Positions 21,382-28,156 of a stretch of DNA of 28,156 bases are shown one piece after another. How positions within the stretch are numbered: position 1 is the first letter of the stretch; the number at the start of each line of letters is the position of its first letter. A program made the position numbers and the translations under genes. The notes beneath the pieces were generated by a model that made no database searches, had not been told where the DNA came from, and worked only from the letters and a program-made list of their open reading frames with translations. Source of the DNA: an uncultured cyanobacterium (GTDB lineage: Bacteria; Cyanobacteriota; Vampirovibrionia; Gastranaerophilales; Gastranaerophilaceae); assembly GCA_947073895.1 (NCBI GenBank), contig CAMTNN010000002.1, forward strand, positions 1-28,156. The letters are read 5' to 3'.

Positions 21382-24183
21382 TTATATCGCTTCTGCACAA
21401 TCTGTACAAATTGTTTCGTGTCCGTTAACTTCACCCAGTTTTCTGTACTTCCAGCAACGTTCACACTTTTCGCCTTCTGCTTTTGTTACCCAAACTGTAA
21501 TTCCTTCTTCTGTATATTCATTTAATACAGCCTCAGGAGCAGATTCTGCTACATAAGCCTGAGAAGTAATAAATATATCAGCTAAATCTTTTATGTGTTC
21601 TTTTAATAACTCAGCATTTTCAGATTTAACATAAACTGCTACTTCCAAAGAGCTTCCTACTTTCTTTTCAGCTCTTAACGGCTCAATAGCGCGTGTCACA
21701 ACTTCTCTTGTTTTAAGGATTTTAGCAAAATCTTCTTCTAACTGAGGATTATTCCATTCATCTTTAACCTCAACCCAATCAGCAAGAAGAATACTTTCTA
21801 ATCCGCCACGCTGAATTTCAGGAGTATTTTGCCAAATATCTTCTGCCTGATGAGGCATTACAGGAGTAAGAACTCTTACAAGAGTCTGCAAGTTTTCGTA
21901 TAGAACAGTCTGGCAAGCACGTCTTGAAAGTGATTTTTTACCTGCTGTATAAAGTCTGTCTTTTACAATATCAAGATAGAATGAGCTTAAATCGTTTGCC
22001 GCAAAATTTTGAAGAGCTTGGAAGTATTTGTAAAACTCGTAGTTTTCAAATGCTTCTGTAATTTCTGCAATAACTTTGTTTAATTTATGCAATGCAAATC
22101 TATCAATCGGTTTAAGTTCGTCATATTTTACATAATCAACTTCAGGGTTAAAGTCATAAATATTACCAAGCAGGAATCTTGCAGTGTTTCTGGTCTTTTT
22201 AAAGATTTCAGCAAGCTGTTTAATAATATTATCACCGATTTTAGTGTCATTTCTGTAATCAACAGATGCTGCCCAGAGTCTTAAAATATCTGCACCATAG
22301 TTTTTAATAATATCATCAGGTCTGATGTAATTACCTAATGACTTAGACATTTTTCTTCCATCTTCACCAAATACAAAACCGTGAGTAAGAACAGTTTTAT
22401 AAGGTGCTTTCCCCTGAGTAGCAATAGATGTTAACAATGAAGACTGGAACCAGCCTCTATGTTGGTCAGAACCTTCAAGATACATATCAACAGGAGTGTG
22501 TCCAAGTTCTTCCGAGCGTTTTTCTACAACAGCTTTCCAAGTCACACCTGAATCAAACCAAACATCCATAATATCATTTTCTTTTTTGAAACAATGTGTT
22601 TTACCACACTTAGGACATTTGAATCCTTCAGGAAGAAGTTCTTCAACTGTATGTTTAACCCAAGCATCAGAACTTTCTTTTTCGAATATCTTTGCAACAT
22701 TTTCAATTGTTTCATCGGTTACAATTGATTCACCGCATTCTTCACAGTAGAATACAGGAATTGGAACACCCCACGCTCTTTGACGTGAAATACACCAATC
22801 AGTACGACCTGCGACCATGTTCGAAATACGCGCTTCGCCGCTTGCAGGAATAAACTTAACACCTTTAATAGCGTCCAAAGTTTCCTGACGGAATTTATCA
22901 ACTTTAACAAACCATTGAGGAGTTGCTCTATAAATTACAGGGTTTTTACATCTCCAACAATGCGGATATGAGTGGTTAATATCAGCTGCAGCAAGCAATG
23001 CACCGCAGTTTTTAAGTTTTTCTATAACAATAGAATTACCCTTATAATAAGGAATACCTTCTAAGTCTTTATCACCGACAATTTCTGTCCAAACACCTTT
23101 TGAATCGAGTGGAGAGAATACTTCGATATTATATCTGCATCCAACTTCATAGTCTTCTAAACCGTGTCCGGGAGCGGTGTGTACAGAACCGGTACCAGCT
23201 TCCAATGTAACGTGTTCACCTAAAATAATCGGCGATTTTCTATCGTATAGAGGGTGTTTGGTATTTAATAATTCTAAATCCTGACCGACAACTGAACCAA
23301 GAACTTTAATATCTTTTTCTTCCCATTCAACACCTGCTAAGAATGAAGCTAACAAGCCTTGAGCAATTACATAAACATCACCGTCTTTTTCAAAGAATGT
23401 ATATTCAAACTTAGGATGCATACTGATTGCCATGTTTGATGGAATTGTCCAAGGAGTTGTTGTCCAAATAACAGAGTAAACATTTTTACTTGGAAGGTCA
23501 ATCAACTTACCGATTTTATTTACTCCTTCTTCGTCAAAAGCAAATCTTACATAAATTGAAGTTGAAGTGTGGTCTGCATATTCAACTTCAGCTTCTGCCA
23601 AAGCTGTTTCACAAGAAGCGCACCAATAAACAGGTTTAAGTCCTTTTTCAACATAGCCTTTTTTATACATTTCGCCAAAAACACGAACCTGTTCTGCTTC
23701 AAATTCAGGATTAATCGTTAAATAAGGTTGTTCCCAGTTACCCCAAACACCTAAACGTTTGAATTCAGATTCCTGACCTTTTAAGTTCTTATGAGCAAAC
23801 TCTCTGCATTTTGCTCTTAATTCAGCTGGAGTAAGGGCTTCTCGACCACCTTTGATATTTTTTACAACCGCGTTTTCAATAGGAAGTCCGTGACCGTCAT
23901 AACCCGGAACATAAGGAGCATAGTATCCGCGCATAGATTTATAGCGGATAAGAATATCTTTTAAGATTTTGTTTAAAGCTGTACCAACGTGAATTTTTTC
24001 TGAACTCAAGTATGGAGGACCATCGTGCAAAATAAAAGAATTTGTTTTATCTCTCTGAGCTAAATTCTTTTCATATACATTAATCTCCTCCCAAAACTTT
24101 TGAGTTTCAGGTTCTTTTTTTGTAGCATTTGCTCTCATTTCAAGAGTCGTTTGCGGTAAGTTTAAAGTCTCTTTATATTCCAT
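21382..24183 (-). CDS. ileS: Isoleucyl-tRNA synthetase
   Basis: This class I enzyme charges tRNA-Ile (933 aa, typical length). The start is ATG 24183 because GGAGG sits 6 nt before it; the longer frame lies within the symporter gene. Motifs are DGPPY (54-58), the HIGH-equivalent HVGT (65-68), YVPGYDGHGLPIE, an editing domain with WTTTPWTIPSN and GTGSVHTAPGHG, WCISRQRAWGVPIP, GSDQHRGWFQSS, KMSKS (about 610), and a C-terminal zinc site CERC...CTDC. The second histidine of HIGH is Thr, and the preceding loop is LSSEK rather than the usual ANG-type. All other motifs are normal. It starts 1 nt after the symporter stop. Confidence 0.96.
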   Translation of the reverse strand: MEYKETLNLPQTTLEMRANATKKEPETQKFWEEINVYEKNLAQRDKTNSFILHDGPPYLSSEKIHVGTALNKILKDILIRYKSMRGYYAPYVPGYDGHGLPIENAVVKNIKGGREALTPAELRAKCREFAHKNLKGQESEFKRLGVWGNWEQPYLTINPEFEAEQVRVFGEMYKKGYVEKGLKPVYWCASCETALAEAEVEYADHTSTSIYVRFAFDEEGVNKIGKLIDLPSKNVYSVIWTTTPWTIPSNMAISMHPKFEYTFFEKDGDVYVIAQGLLASFLAGVEWEEKDIKVLGSVVGQDLELLNTKHPLYDRKSPIILGEHVTLEAGTGSVHTAPGHGLEDYEVGCRYNIEVFSPLDSKGVWTEIVGDKDLEGIPYYKGNSIVIEKLKNCGALLAAADINHSYPHCWRCKNPVIYRATPQWFVKVDKFRQETLDAIKGVKFIPASGEARISNMVAGRTDWCISRQRAWGVPIPVFYCEECGESIVTDETIENVAKIFEKESSDAWVKHTVEELLPEGFKCPKCGKTHCFKKENDIMDVWFDSGVTWKAVVEKRSEELGHTPVDMYLEGSDQHRGWFQSSLLTSIATQGKAPYKTVLTHGFVFGEDGRKMSKSLGNYIRPDDIIKNYGADILRLWAASVDYRNDTKIGDNIIKQLAEIFKKTRNTARFLLGNIYDFNPEVDYVKYDELKPIDRFALHKLNKVIAEITEAFENYEFYKYFQALQNFAANDLSSFYLDIVKDRLYTAGKKSLSRRACQTVLYENLQTLVRVLTPVMPHQAEDIWQNTPEIQRGGLESILLADWVEVKDEWNNPQLEEDFAKILKTREVVTRAIEPLRAEKKVGSSLEVAVYVKSENAELLKEHIKDLADIFITSQAYVAESAPEAVLNEYTEEGITVWVTKAEGEKCERCWKYRKLGEVNGHETICTDCAEAI

Positions 24184-24184
24184 T

Positions 24185-25498
24185 TTAACCTCCAAAATCA
24201 TGTTGAAAACTAACATCACCGTTAGTTTTTCCTAAAGTATTTGTTTTAATATTTTTACGTTTCAAAAATTCGTTCATTTTATTATAATCAAAGCAGTTTT
24301 CCCATCTGGCAATCACAACTGTTGCAACACAATTGCCGATTAAGTTAACCGTTGTTCTTCCCATATCAAGAATCTGATCAATTCCTAACAGAATTGCAAC
24401 CCCTAAAATCGGATAATTAAAACTTGTAAGAGTTCCCGCAAGAACAATTAAAGATGCACGAGGGACCCCTGCAACCCCTTTTGATGTAAGCATTAGAGCA
24501 AACATTATGACTAGCTGTTGGTCTAAAGTCAAATGTATACCAACTAATTGAGTTGAAAATAACACCGCCATTGCCAGATATAAAGTTGAACCATCAAGGT
24601 TGAATGTATAGCCTGTTGGCATTACAAAACTTACAATAGATTTTGGAACACCAAATTTTTCCATTATTGACATTGCTTTTGGTAAAGCAGCTTCCGAGCT
24701 TGCTGTTGTAAAAGTTAATAAAGCCGGTTCTTGGATAGCTTTAATCAAACCTCTGAAAGAGATTTTAACTATTTTGCAAGCTGCAAGTAATACGATTAAT
24801 ACAAAAACGGCAAGTGCAACATATAATGATAAAATTATTTTTCCATAGTTAAACAATATATCAATTCCGTTTGTTCCGACTGTATAAGCAATTGCACCAA
24901 AAATCCCCATTGGAGCAAACATCATAACATATTCGGTAAACTTAAACATTACTGATGATACCGAATTCAATATATCTAAAACAGGCTGAGCCTTTTTTCC
25001 GATAGCACAAATTGCAAGAGCAAAAAATATCGAAAACACTACTATTTGCAATAAATTTCCATCAGCCATTGATTGAACAATACTTGTAGGGAATAAGTCT
25101 AAAAGCATTTCTCCAAAAGAGTTATGAGAAGTAGCCGATGTCATATTCCTTGCAATCTCATTCAATCTAATTTGTTGAGAAGCTACATCAACCATTCCCT
25201 CACCAGGTTTAAAAAGATTTGCAAACCCCAAACCAATAACAAGAGCAAAAGTAGTCACAATCTCGAAATATGCAACAGTCTTAATACCTAATCTGCCAAG
25301 ACTTTTAACATCACCATGTCCTGCAATCCCAACTACAAGTGTTGCAAACAATAACGGAGCAATAATCATCTTAACCATTCTCAAAAAGATTTCTGCAAGC
25401 ACATGAGTTTTTACTGCAAAATCAGGAAACGCCCATCCTGCAAAAATACCCAGAACAAGTGATATAAAAATTGCTATAGTTAAGCGTGAATGTTTCAA
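24185..25498 (-). CDS. Dicarboxylate/amino acid:cation symporter (DAACS family)
   Basis: This is a secondary transporter of the glutamate/C4-dicarboxylate family (437 aa) with eight membrane segments and two re-entrant loops. Motifs are PLLFATLVVGIAG, the HP1 loop TASSEAALPKAM, GYTFNLDGSTLYLAM, and a C-terminal MGRTTVNLIGNCVATVVIARWE. SSEAALP and the second motif resemble the DctA branch, so a C4-dicarboxylate or an acidic amino acid is the likely substrate. The start is TTG 25498, with AAGGTAG 6 nt before. It is the first gene of a pair with ileS and overlaps its ribosome site. A TACAAT box about 34 nt before the start may be its -10. Confidence 0.92.
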   Translation of the reverse strand: MKHSRLTIAIFISLVLGIFAGWAFPDFAVKTHVLAEIFLRMVKMIIAPLLFATLVVGIAGHGDVKSLGRLGIKTVAYFEIVTTFALVIGLGFANLFKPGEGMVDVASQQIRLNEIARNMTSATSHNSFGEMLLDLFPTSIVQSMADGNLLQIVVFSIFFALAICAIGKKAQPVLDILNSVSSVMFKFTEYVMMFAPMGIFGAIAYTVGTNGIDILFNYGKIILSLYVALAVFVLIVLLAACKIVKISFRGLIKAIQEPALLTFTTASSEAALPKAMSIMEKFGVPKSIVSFVMPTGYTFNLDGSTLYLAMAVLFSTQLVGIHLTLDQQLVIMFALMLTSKGVAGVPRASLIVLAGTLTSFNYPILGVAILLGIDQILDMGRTTVNLIGNCVATVVIARWENCFDYNKMNEFLKRKNIKTNTLGKTNGDVSFQHDFGG

Positions 25499-25556
25499 TT
25501 TAGTCTACCTTTTTCTTCTTCTTCAAGTATTAATTGTAGCATAAACACACAATAAA

Positions 25557-25591
25557 AAAAGGGGCTCGAATAAAATATTCGAGCCCCTTTT
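25557..25591 (-). terminator. Terminator of the secD-secF unit
   Basis: A perfect 16-bp stem (AAAAGGGGCTCGAATA with TATTCGAGCCCCTTTT) and an AAA loop sits just after the secF stop. It separates secDF from the symporter gene. Confidence 0.92.
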
Positions 25592-25601
25592 AAAAACTTC
25601 T

Positions 25602-26546
25602 TTACACTCTTGCAGGAGTTTTCTTATCTTCCCAAATCTCAATTAGAGAAGAGCAGAAGAAAATACTTGAATATGTACCGATTGCAATACCTAAAATCAT
25701 TGCAAGTACAAAGTCTTTTGTTGTAACTCCGCCGAAGAAATATAATGCTGCAAGCGTAATCAATGTTGTCAAAGAAGTATTAATACTTCTTGCAAGAGTT
25801 TGGTTAATACTTGCATTCATAATTTCTCCAAAAGTCATCTTTTTAGAATAATATTTCAGATTTTCTCTTACACGGTCAAATACAACAATTGTATCGTGAA
25901 CAGAGAAACCAATTACAGTTAATAATGCTGTTACAAATAATGCATCAATCTGCACTCCATAATATAATCCCAAGATTGAGAATACACCAAGCACAAAAAT
26001 TGTATCGTGAACAAGTCCCAAAATCGCAGCTAAAGCATAATCAAATTGGAATCTGAATGTTAAATAAGCTACAATTCCCAAAAGCGCCAACGATAATGCA
26101 ATCAATGAGTTTTTAAACAACTCCTGACCCAATGTAGGCCCAACAGAAGCTACTTGAACCAATTCAGGAGCTTCAAATTGTGAATCTACAACACTTGTAA
26201 CCTTTGCCTGATCATCAGAGCCTTCCTCAATAAATTTTGTTCTTATTGAAAGAATAGCCTTCAAATCACTGTCTTCTGCTGAATTAACATTAATAATCTG
26301 CAAAGAAGGATTTTCCAATCCTGCCTCCTCCAAGCCTGAACGAACCGCAGCCAGTTTATTATTGCTTATTTCTTCTTTAACACCATATTGCAATGTCGTA
26401 CCGCCAGTATAGTCAATACCCACTCTAACCGGTGTATGTGTATCATACGTTATCATTGAATAAATCATTGCAGCAATTCCCGGAATAAGAAGAATAGCAG
26501 ACAATGCTAAAAATATAAATTTATTTTTTACTATATCAAGTTTCAT
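25602..26546 (-). CDS. secF: Protein translocase subunit SecF
   Basis: SecF works with SecD to help proteins leave the Sec channel on the outer face of the inner membrane, driven by proton motive force. The 314 aa are typical. An N-terminal membrane segment (about 10-27) precedes RVGIDYTGGTTLQY, a small periplasmic domain, and five C-terminal membrane segments with GFSVHDTIVVFDRVREN (the SecF signature) and a NTSLTTLITLAALYFFGG segment. The ribosome site is AGTAGGT. It lies 14 nt after secD and is closed by a strong terminator. Confidence 0.96.
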   Translation of the reverse strand: MKLDIVKNKFIFLALSAILLIPGIAAMIYSMITYDTHTPVRVGIDYTGGTTLQYGVKEEISNNKLAAVRSGLEEAGLENPSLQIINVNSAEDSDLKAILSIRTKFIEEGSDDQAKVTSVVDSQFEAPELVQVASVGPTLGQELFKNSLIALSLALLGIVAYLTFRFQFDYALAAILGLVHDTIFVLGVFSILGLYYGVQIDALFVTALLTVIGFSVHDTIVVFDRVRENLKYYSKKMTFGEIMNASINQTLARSINTSLTTLITLAALYFFGGVTTKDFVLAMILGIAIGTYSSIFFCSSLIEIWEDKKTPARV

Positions 26547-26560
26547 TTTTACCTACTTTC

Positions 26561-27862
26561 CTAGTCTAAGATTCCGAATTTTGCTTTTTCACGTTGTGTT
26601 TCAACAGCCTTGAAACCTTCCCCTATTTCATCCGCTCTCAAACCAAACCACTCTGGATGTTTCAATTGTCCTGTTCCAAATACTAAGTGCATAAAGTTTT
26701 TAGTAACTGTAATTGCACTGAACATGGAAACAATTACACCAATTGCAAGAGTTAAAGCGAAACCTTTAACAATACTTGTGCCTAATGAATAAAGAATTAC
26801 ACAAGTAATAATTGTTGTCATATTCGAGTCAAAAATACTTGTGAAAGCTCTATCAAAACCTGAATTAATAGCAGTAAACAAAGTTCTACCCGCTTTTAAT
26901 TCTTCTTTAGTTCTTTCAAAAATCAAGATGTTAGCGTCAACCGCCATACCAACTGATAGAATAAACCCTGCAATACCTGCTAATGTTAAAGTTACAGGAA
27001 TAGCTTTAAATAAAGCAAATAATATTAAACCATAGATGATTAACGCAATATCCGCAATTATACCAGGAGCTCTGTAGTAAGCAATCATAAATAACATTAC
27101 AAAACCTAAACCAATTGCACCTGCAATTTTAGATTTTGCGATACTATCAGCACCAAGAGTAGGACCGACTGTATTTTCTTCTATGATTTTAGCCGGAACA
27201 GGAAGTGCACCTGCATTCAACAAGTCAACCATCTTCTTAGCTTCATCATAAGAAAAACCGCTATCACCACCTGTAATTACAGCACTACCGCCGGTAATAG
27301 GTTCATTTACTCTTGGAGCAGATTGAAGCTCTCCGTTAAAGAAAATCGCCATAGGTTTGCCTACAAGTTCTTTTGTCAAATCTGCAAACTTTTTAGCACC
27401 TTCGCCGTTAAACTCCAAGCCAACGACCCATTGACCGTTTTGTGAATTAGTAGTTAAATTAGCTTTGGCCAAATCTTTACCTGTCAAACCGGTTTCGCCC
27501 CAAGCTTCTACATCTGAAATCATAATTGGTTTTTTAAATTCCAATTCAGCTGTTTCACCTAAATAAGCTTTTGCTTGATCTAAATCAGAAACATCAGGAA
27601 TCTCTACAACAAGTCTTTTGTCTCCGGATCTTTGCACAACAGTTTCTGAAACACCAAGTTTATTAACACGATTTTCAATAGCAAACTGCAAACTTGACAT
27701 CATATCCGGTGTAACAATACCGTTTGTTGGAGCAGCTTCTAGAACTAGTCTTGATCCGCCAACCAAATCCAGACCCAGTTTTGTCGGCTTAACGCATATT
27801 GTCACGATAGACGCGATGACAATAAGCACAATTGCCCAAAACATTATCAGTTTGTTTTTCAT
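26561..27862 (-). CDS. secD: Protein translocase subunit SecD
   Basis: SecD is the partner of SecF in protein export. The protein has 433 aa, shorter than E. coli SecD (615) but within the range of the compact SecD proteins common in other bacteria. Motifs are LGLDLVGGSRLVLEA near the N-terminus, IENRVNKLGVSE, VGLEFNGEGAKKFADLT, SGFSYDEAKKMVDLLNAGALPVP, GPTLGADSIAKSK and SVGMAVDANILIFERTKEEL before the final membrane segments. AAGGAG lies 7 nt before the ATG. It starts 64 nt after the remains of dapA. Confidence 0.96.
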   Translation of the reverse strand: MKNKLIMFWAIVLIVIASIVTICVKPTKLGLDLVGGSRLVLEAAPTNGIVTPDMMSSLQFAIENRVNKLGVSETVVQRSGDKRLVVEIPDVSDLDQAKAYLGETAELEFKKPIMISDVEAWGETGLTGKDLAKANLTTNSQNGQWVVGLEFNGEGAKKFADLTKELVGKPMAIFFNGELQSAPRVNEPITGGSAVITGGDSGFSYDEAKKMVDLLNAGALPVPAKIIEENTVGPTLGADSIAKSKIAGAIGLGFVMLFMIAYYRAPGIIADIALIIYGLILFALFKAIPVTLTLAGIAGFILSVGMAVDANILIFERTKEELKAGRTLFTAINSGFDRAFTSIFDSNMTTIITCVILYSLGTSIVKGFALTLAIGVIVSMFSAITVTKNFMHLVFGTGQLKHPEWFGLRADEIGEGFKAVETQREKAKFGILD

Positions 27863-27925
27863 CTATATACTCCTTTTATAAAATAATTATAATTTAAAAT
27901 ACTTTTTTGATTCTTATCCACTTTA

Positions 27926-28156
27926 CTAGATAGAATCAAGCACAAAGAATAATTCTGTTTTTTCAGCCTTAGTCAACTCGACTAACGGACGGCGTACATA
28001 ATCCTCAATAACTTCTCTGTAAGCTAACGCCGCTTTAACAGGAACTGGGTTTGGCGCCATAAATAATTTTCTGAAAGCAGGATATAATTTCTTGTGCATA
28101 TTAACATCGGTAAGAAATTAATCTTTTTTATAGTTTCTAATCATTTATTTGATTTG
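27926..28156 (-). pseudogene. dapA: 4-hydroxy-tetrahydrodipicolinate synthase, 3' part, with in-frame stops
   Basis: DapA joins pyruvate and aspartate semialdehyde in lysine and peptidoglycan-precursor synthesis. The C-terminal part is clear: KLYPAFRKLFMAPNPVPVKAAL then REVIEDYVRRPLVELT, ending at TAG 27926. Reading upstream in the same frame, coding-like sequence continues (FLTDVNMHKK; MIRNYKKD) but meets TAA at 28118-28120 and again at 28145-28147. In both places family alignments would fit Glu (GAA). The gene runs past the window edge. Either it has decayed, or the end of the sequence holds errors. An internal ATG at 28099 is not a sensible start. Confidence 0.75.

Noticed and set aside
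28099..28156. Stop-codon reassignment to explain TAA codons in dapA
   Set aside because: TAA is used as the normal stop in several intact genes here, and both codons sit at the sequence edge.
1..28156. tRNA, rRNA or CRISPR arrays
   Set aside because: I saw no cloverleaf, rRNA stretch or regularly spaced repeats in the gaps; gaps are mostly short.

Overview
The window looks like AT-rich chromosomal DNA from a Gram-negative-type (diderm) anaerobe. My best guess is a non-photosynthetic cyanobacterial relative of the gut (Vampirovibrionia/Melainabacteria, order Gastranaerophilales). The support is indirect: an Mla-type lipid transport operon and an OmpH/Skp-like chaperone (two membranes), a TPM-domain/LemA pair, a pyruvate-decarboxylase-type fermentation enzyme, an AT-rich gene style, and several unfamiliar lineage-type proteins. 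No marker was searched, so the assignment is an inference.

Layout. 1-1022 looks foreign: the 3' part of an IS200-type transposase, a run of GC-rich hairpins that may be a structured RNA, and a 3' gene fragment on the minus strand. 1058-3948 (-) is a three-gene MCE/ABC lipid transport operon (mlaE-mlaF-mlaD order), preceded by a coiled-coil protein gene (4004-4570). 4692-6183 (+) is a branched-chain aminotransferase overlapped by a hypoxanthine-DNA glycosylase, followed by an unknown 385-residue protein. 7520-13108 (-) holds, in transcription order, a secreted protein of unknown role, rarA, a 40-residue protein too small for usual calling, a 244-residue protein whose N-terminus matches that small protein, mnmA, a TPM-domain protein and lemA. 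13190-15472 (+) is a TPP-dependent decarboxylase followed directly by guanylate kinase. 15473-16831 (-) is an unknown 452-residue protein. 17020-18649 (+) holds rplI and a MetE-like protein. 18651-20140 (-) holds two unknown proteins. 20463-21349 (+) holds an OmpH-like protein and a small secreted protein. 21382-25498 (-) is a dicarboxylate symporter coupled to ileS. 25602-27862 (-) is secD-secF. The window ends in the 3' part of dapA, which carries two in-frame stops.

How the genes relate. Much of the set serves the cell envelope: lipid traffic (Mla), export (SecDF), periplasmic chaperone (OmpH-like) and several secreted proteins. The rest is information processing (rarA, mnmA, gmk, rplI, ileS, DNA glycosylase) and amino-acid or fermentation metabolism. 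Five good terminator hairpins split the region into units.

Most notable observations: (1) the 40-aa gene and the N-terminus of its downstream neighbour share 14 of 32 aligned residues without gaps; (2) several unit-leading genes have a -10 box ending only 6-7 nt before the start codon, suggesting leaderless mRNAs; (3) isoleucyl-tRNA synthetase has HVGT in place of HIGH; (4) a hairpin-rich tract follows the IS200 transposase; (5) dapA is broken by two TAA codons at the window edge.
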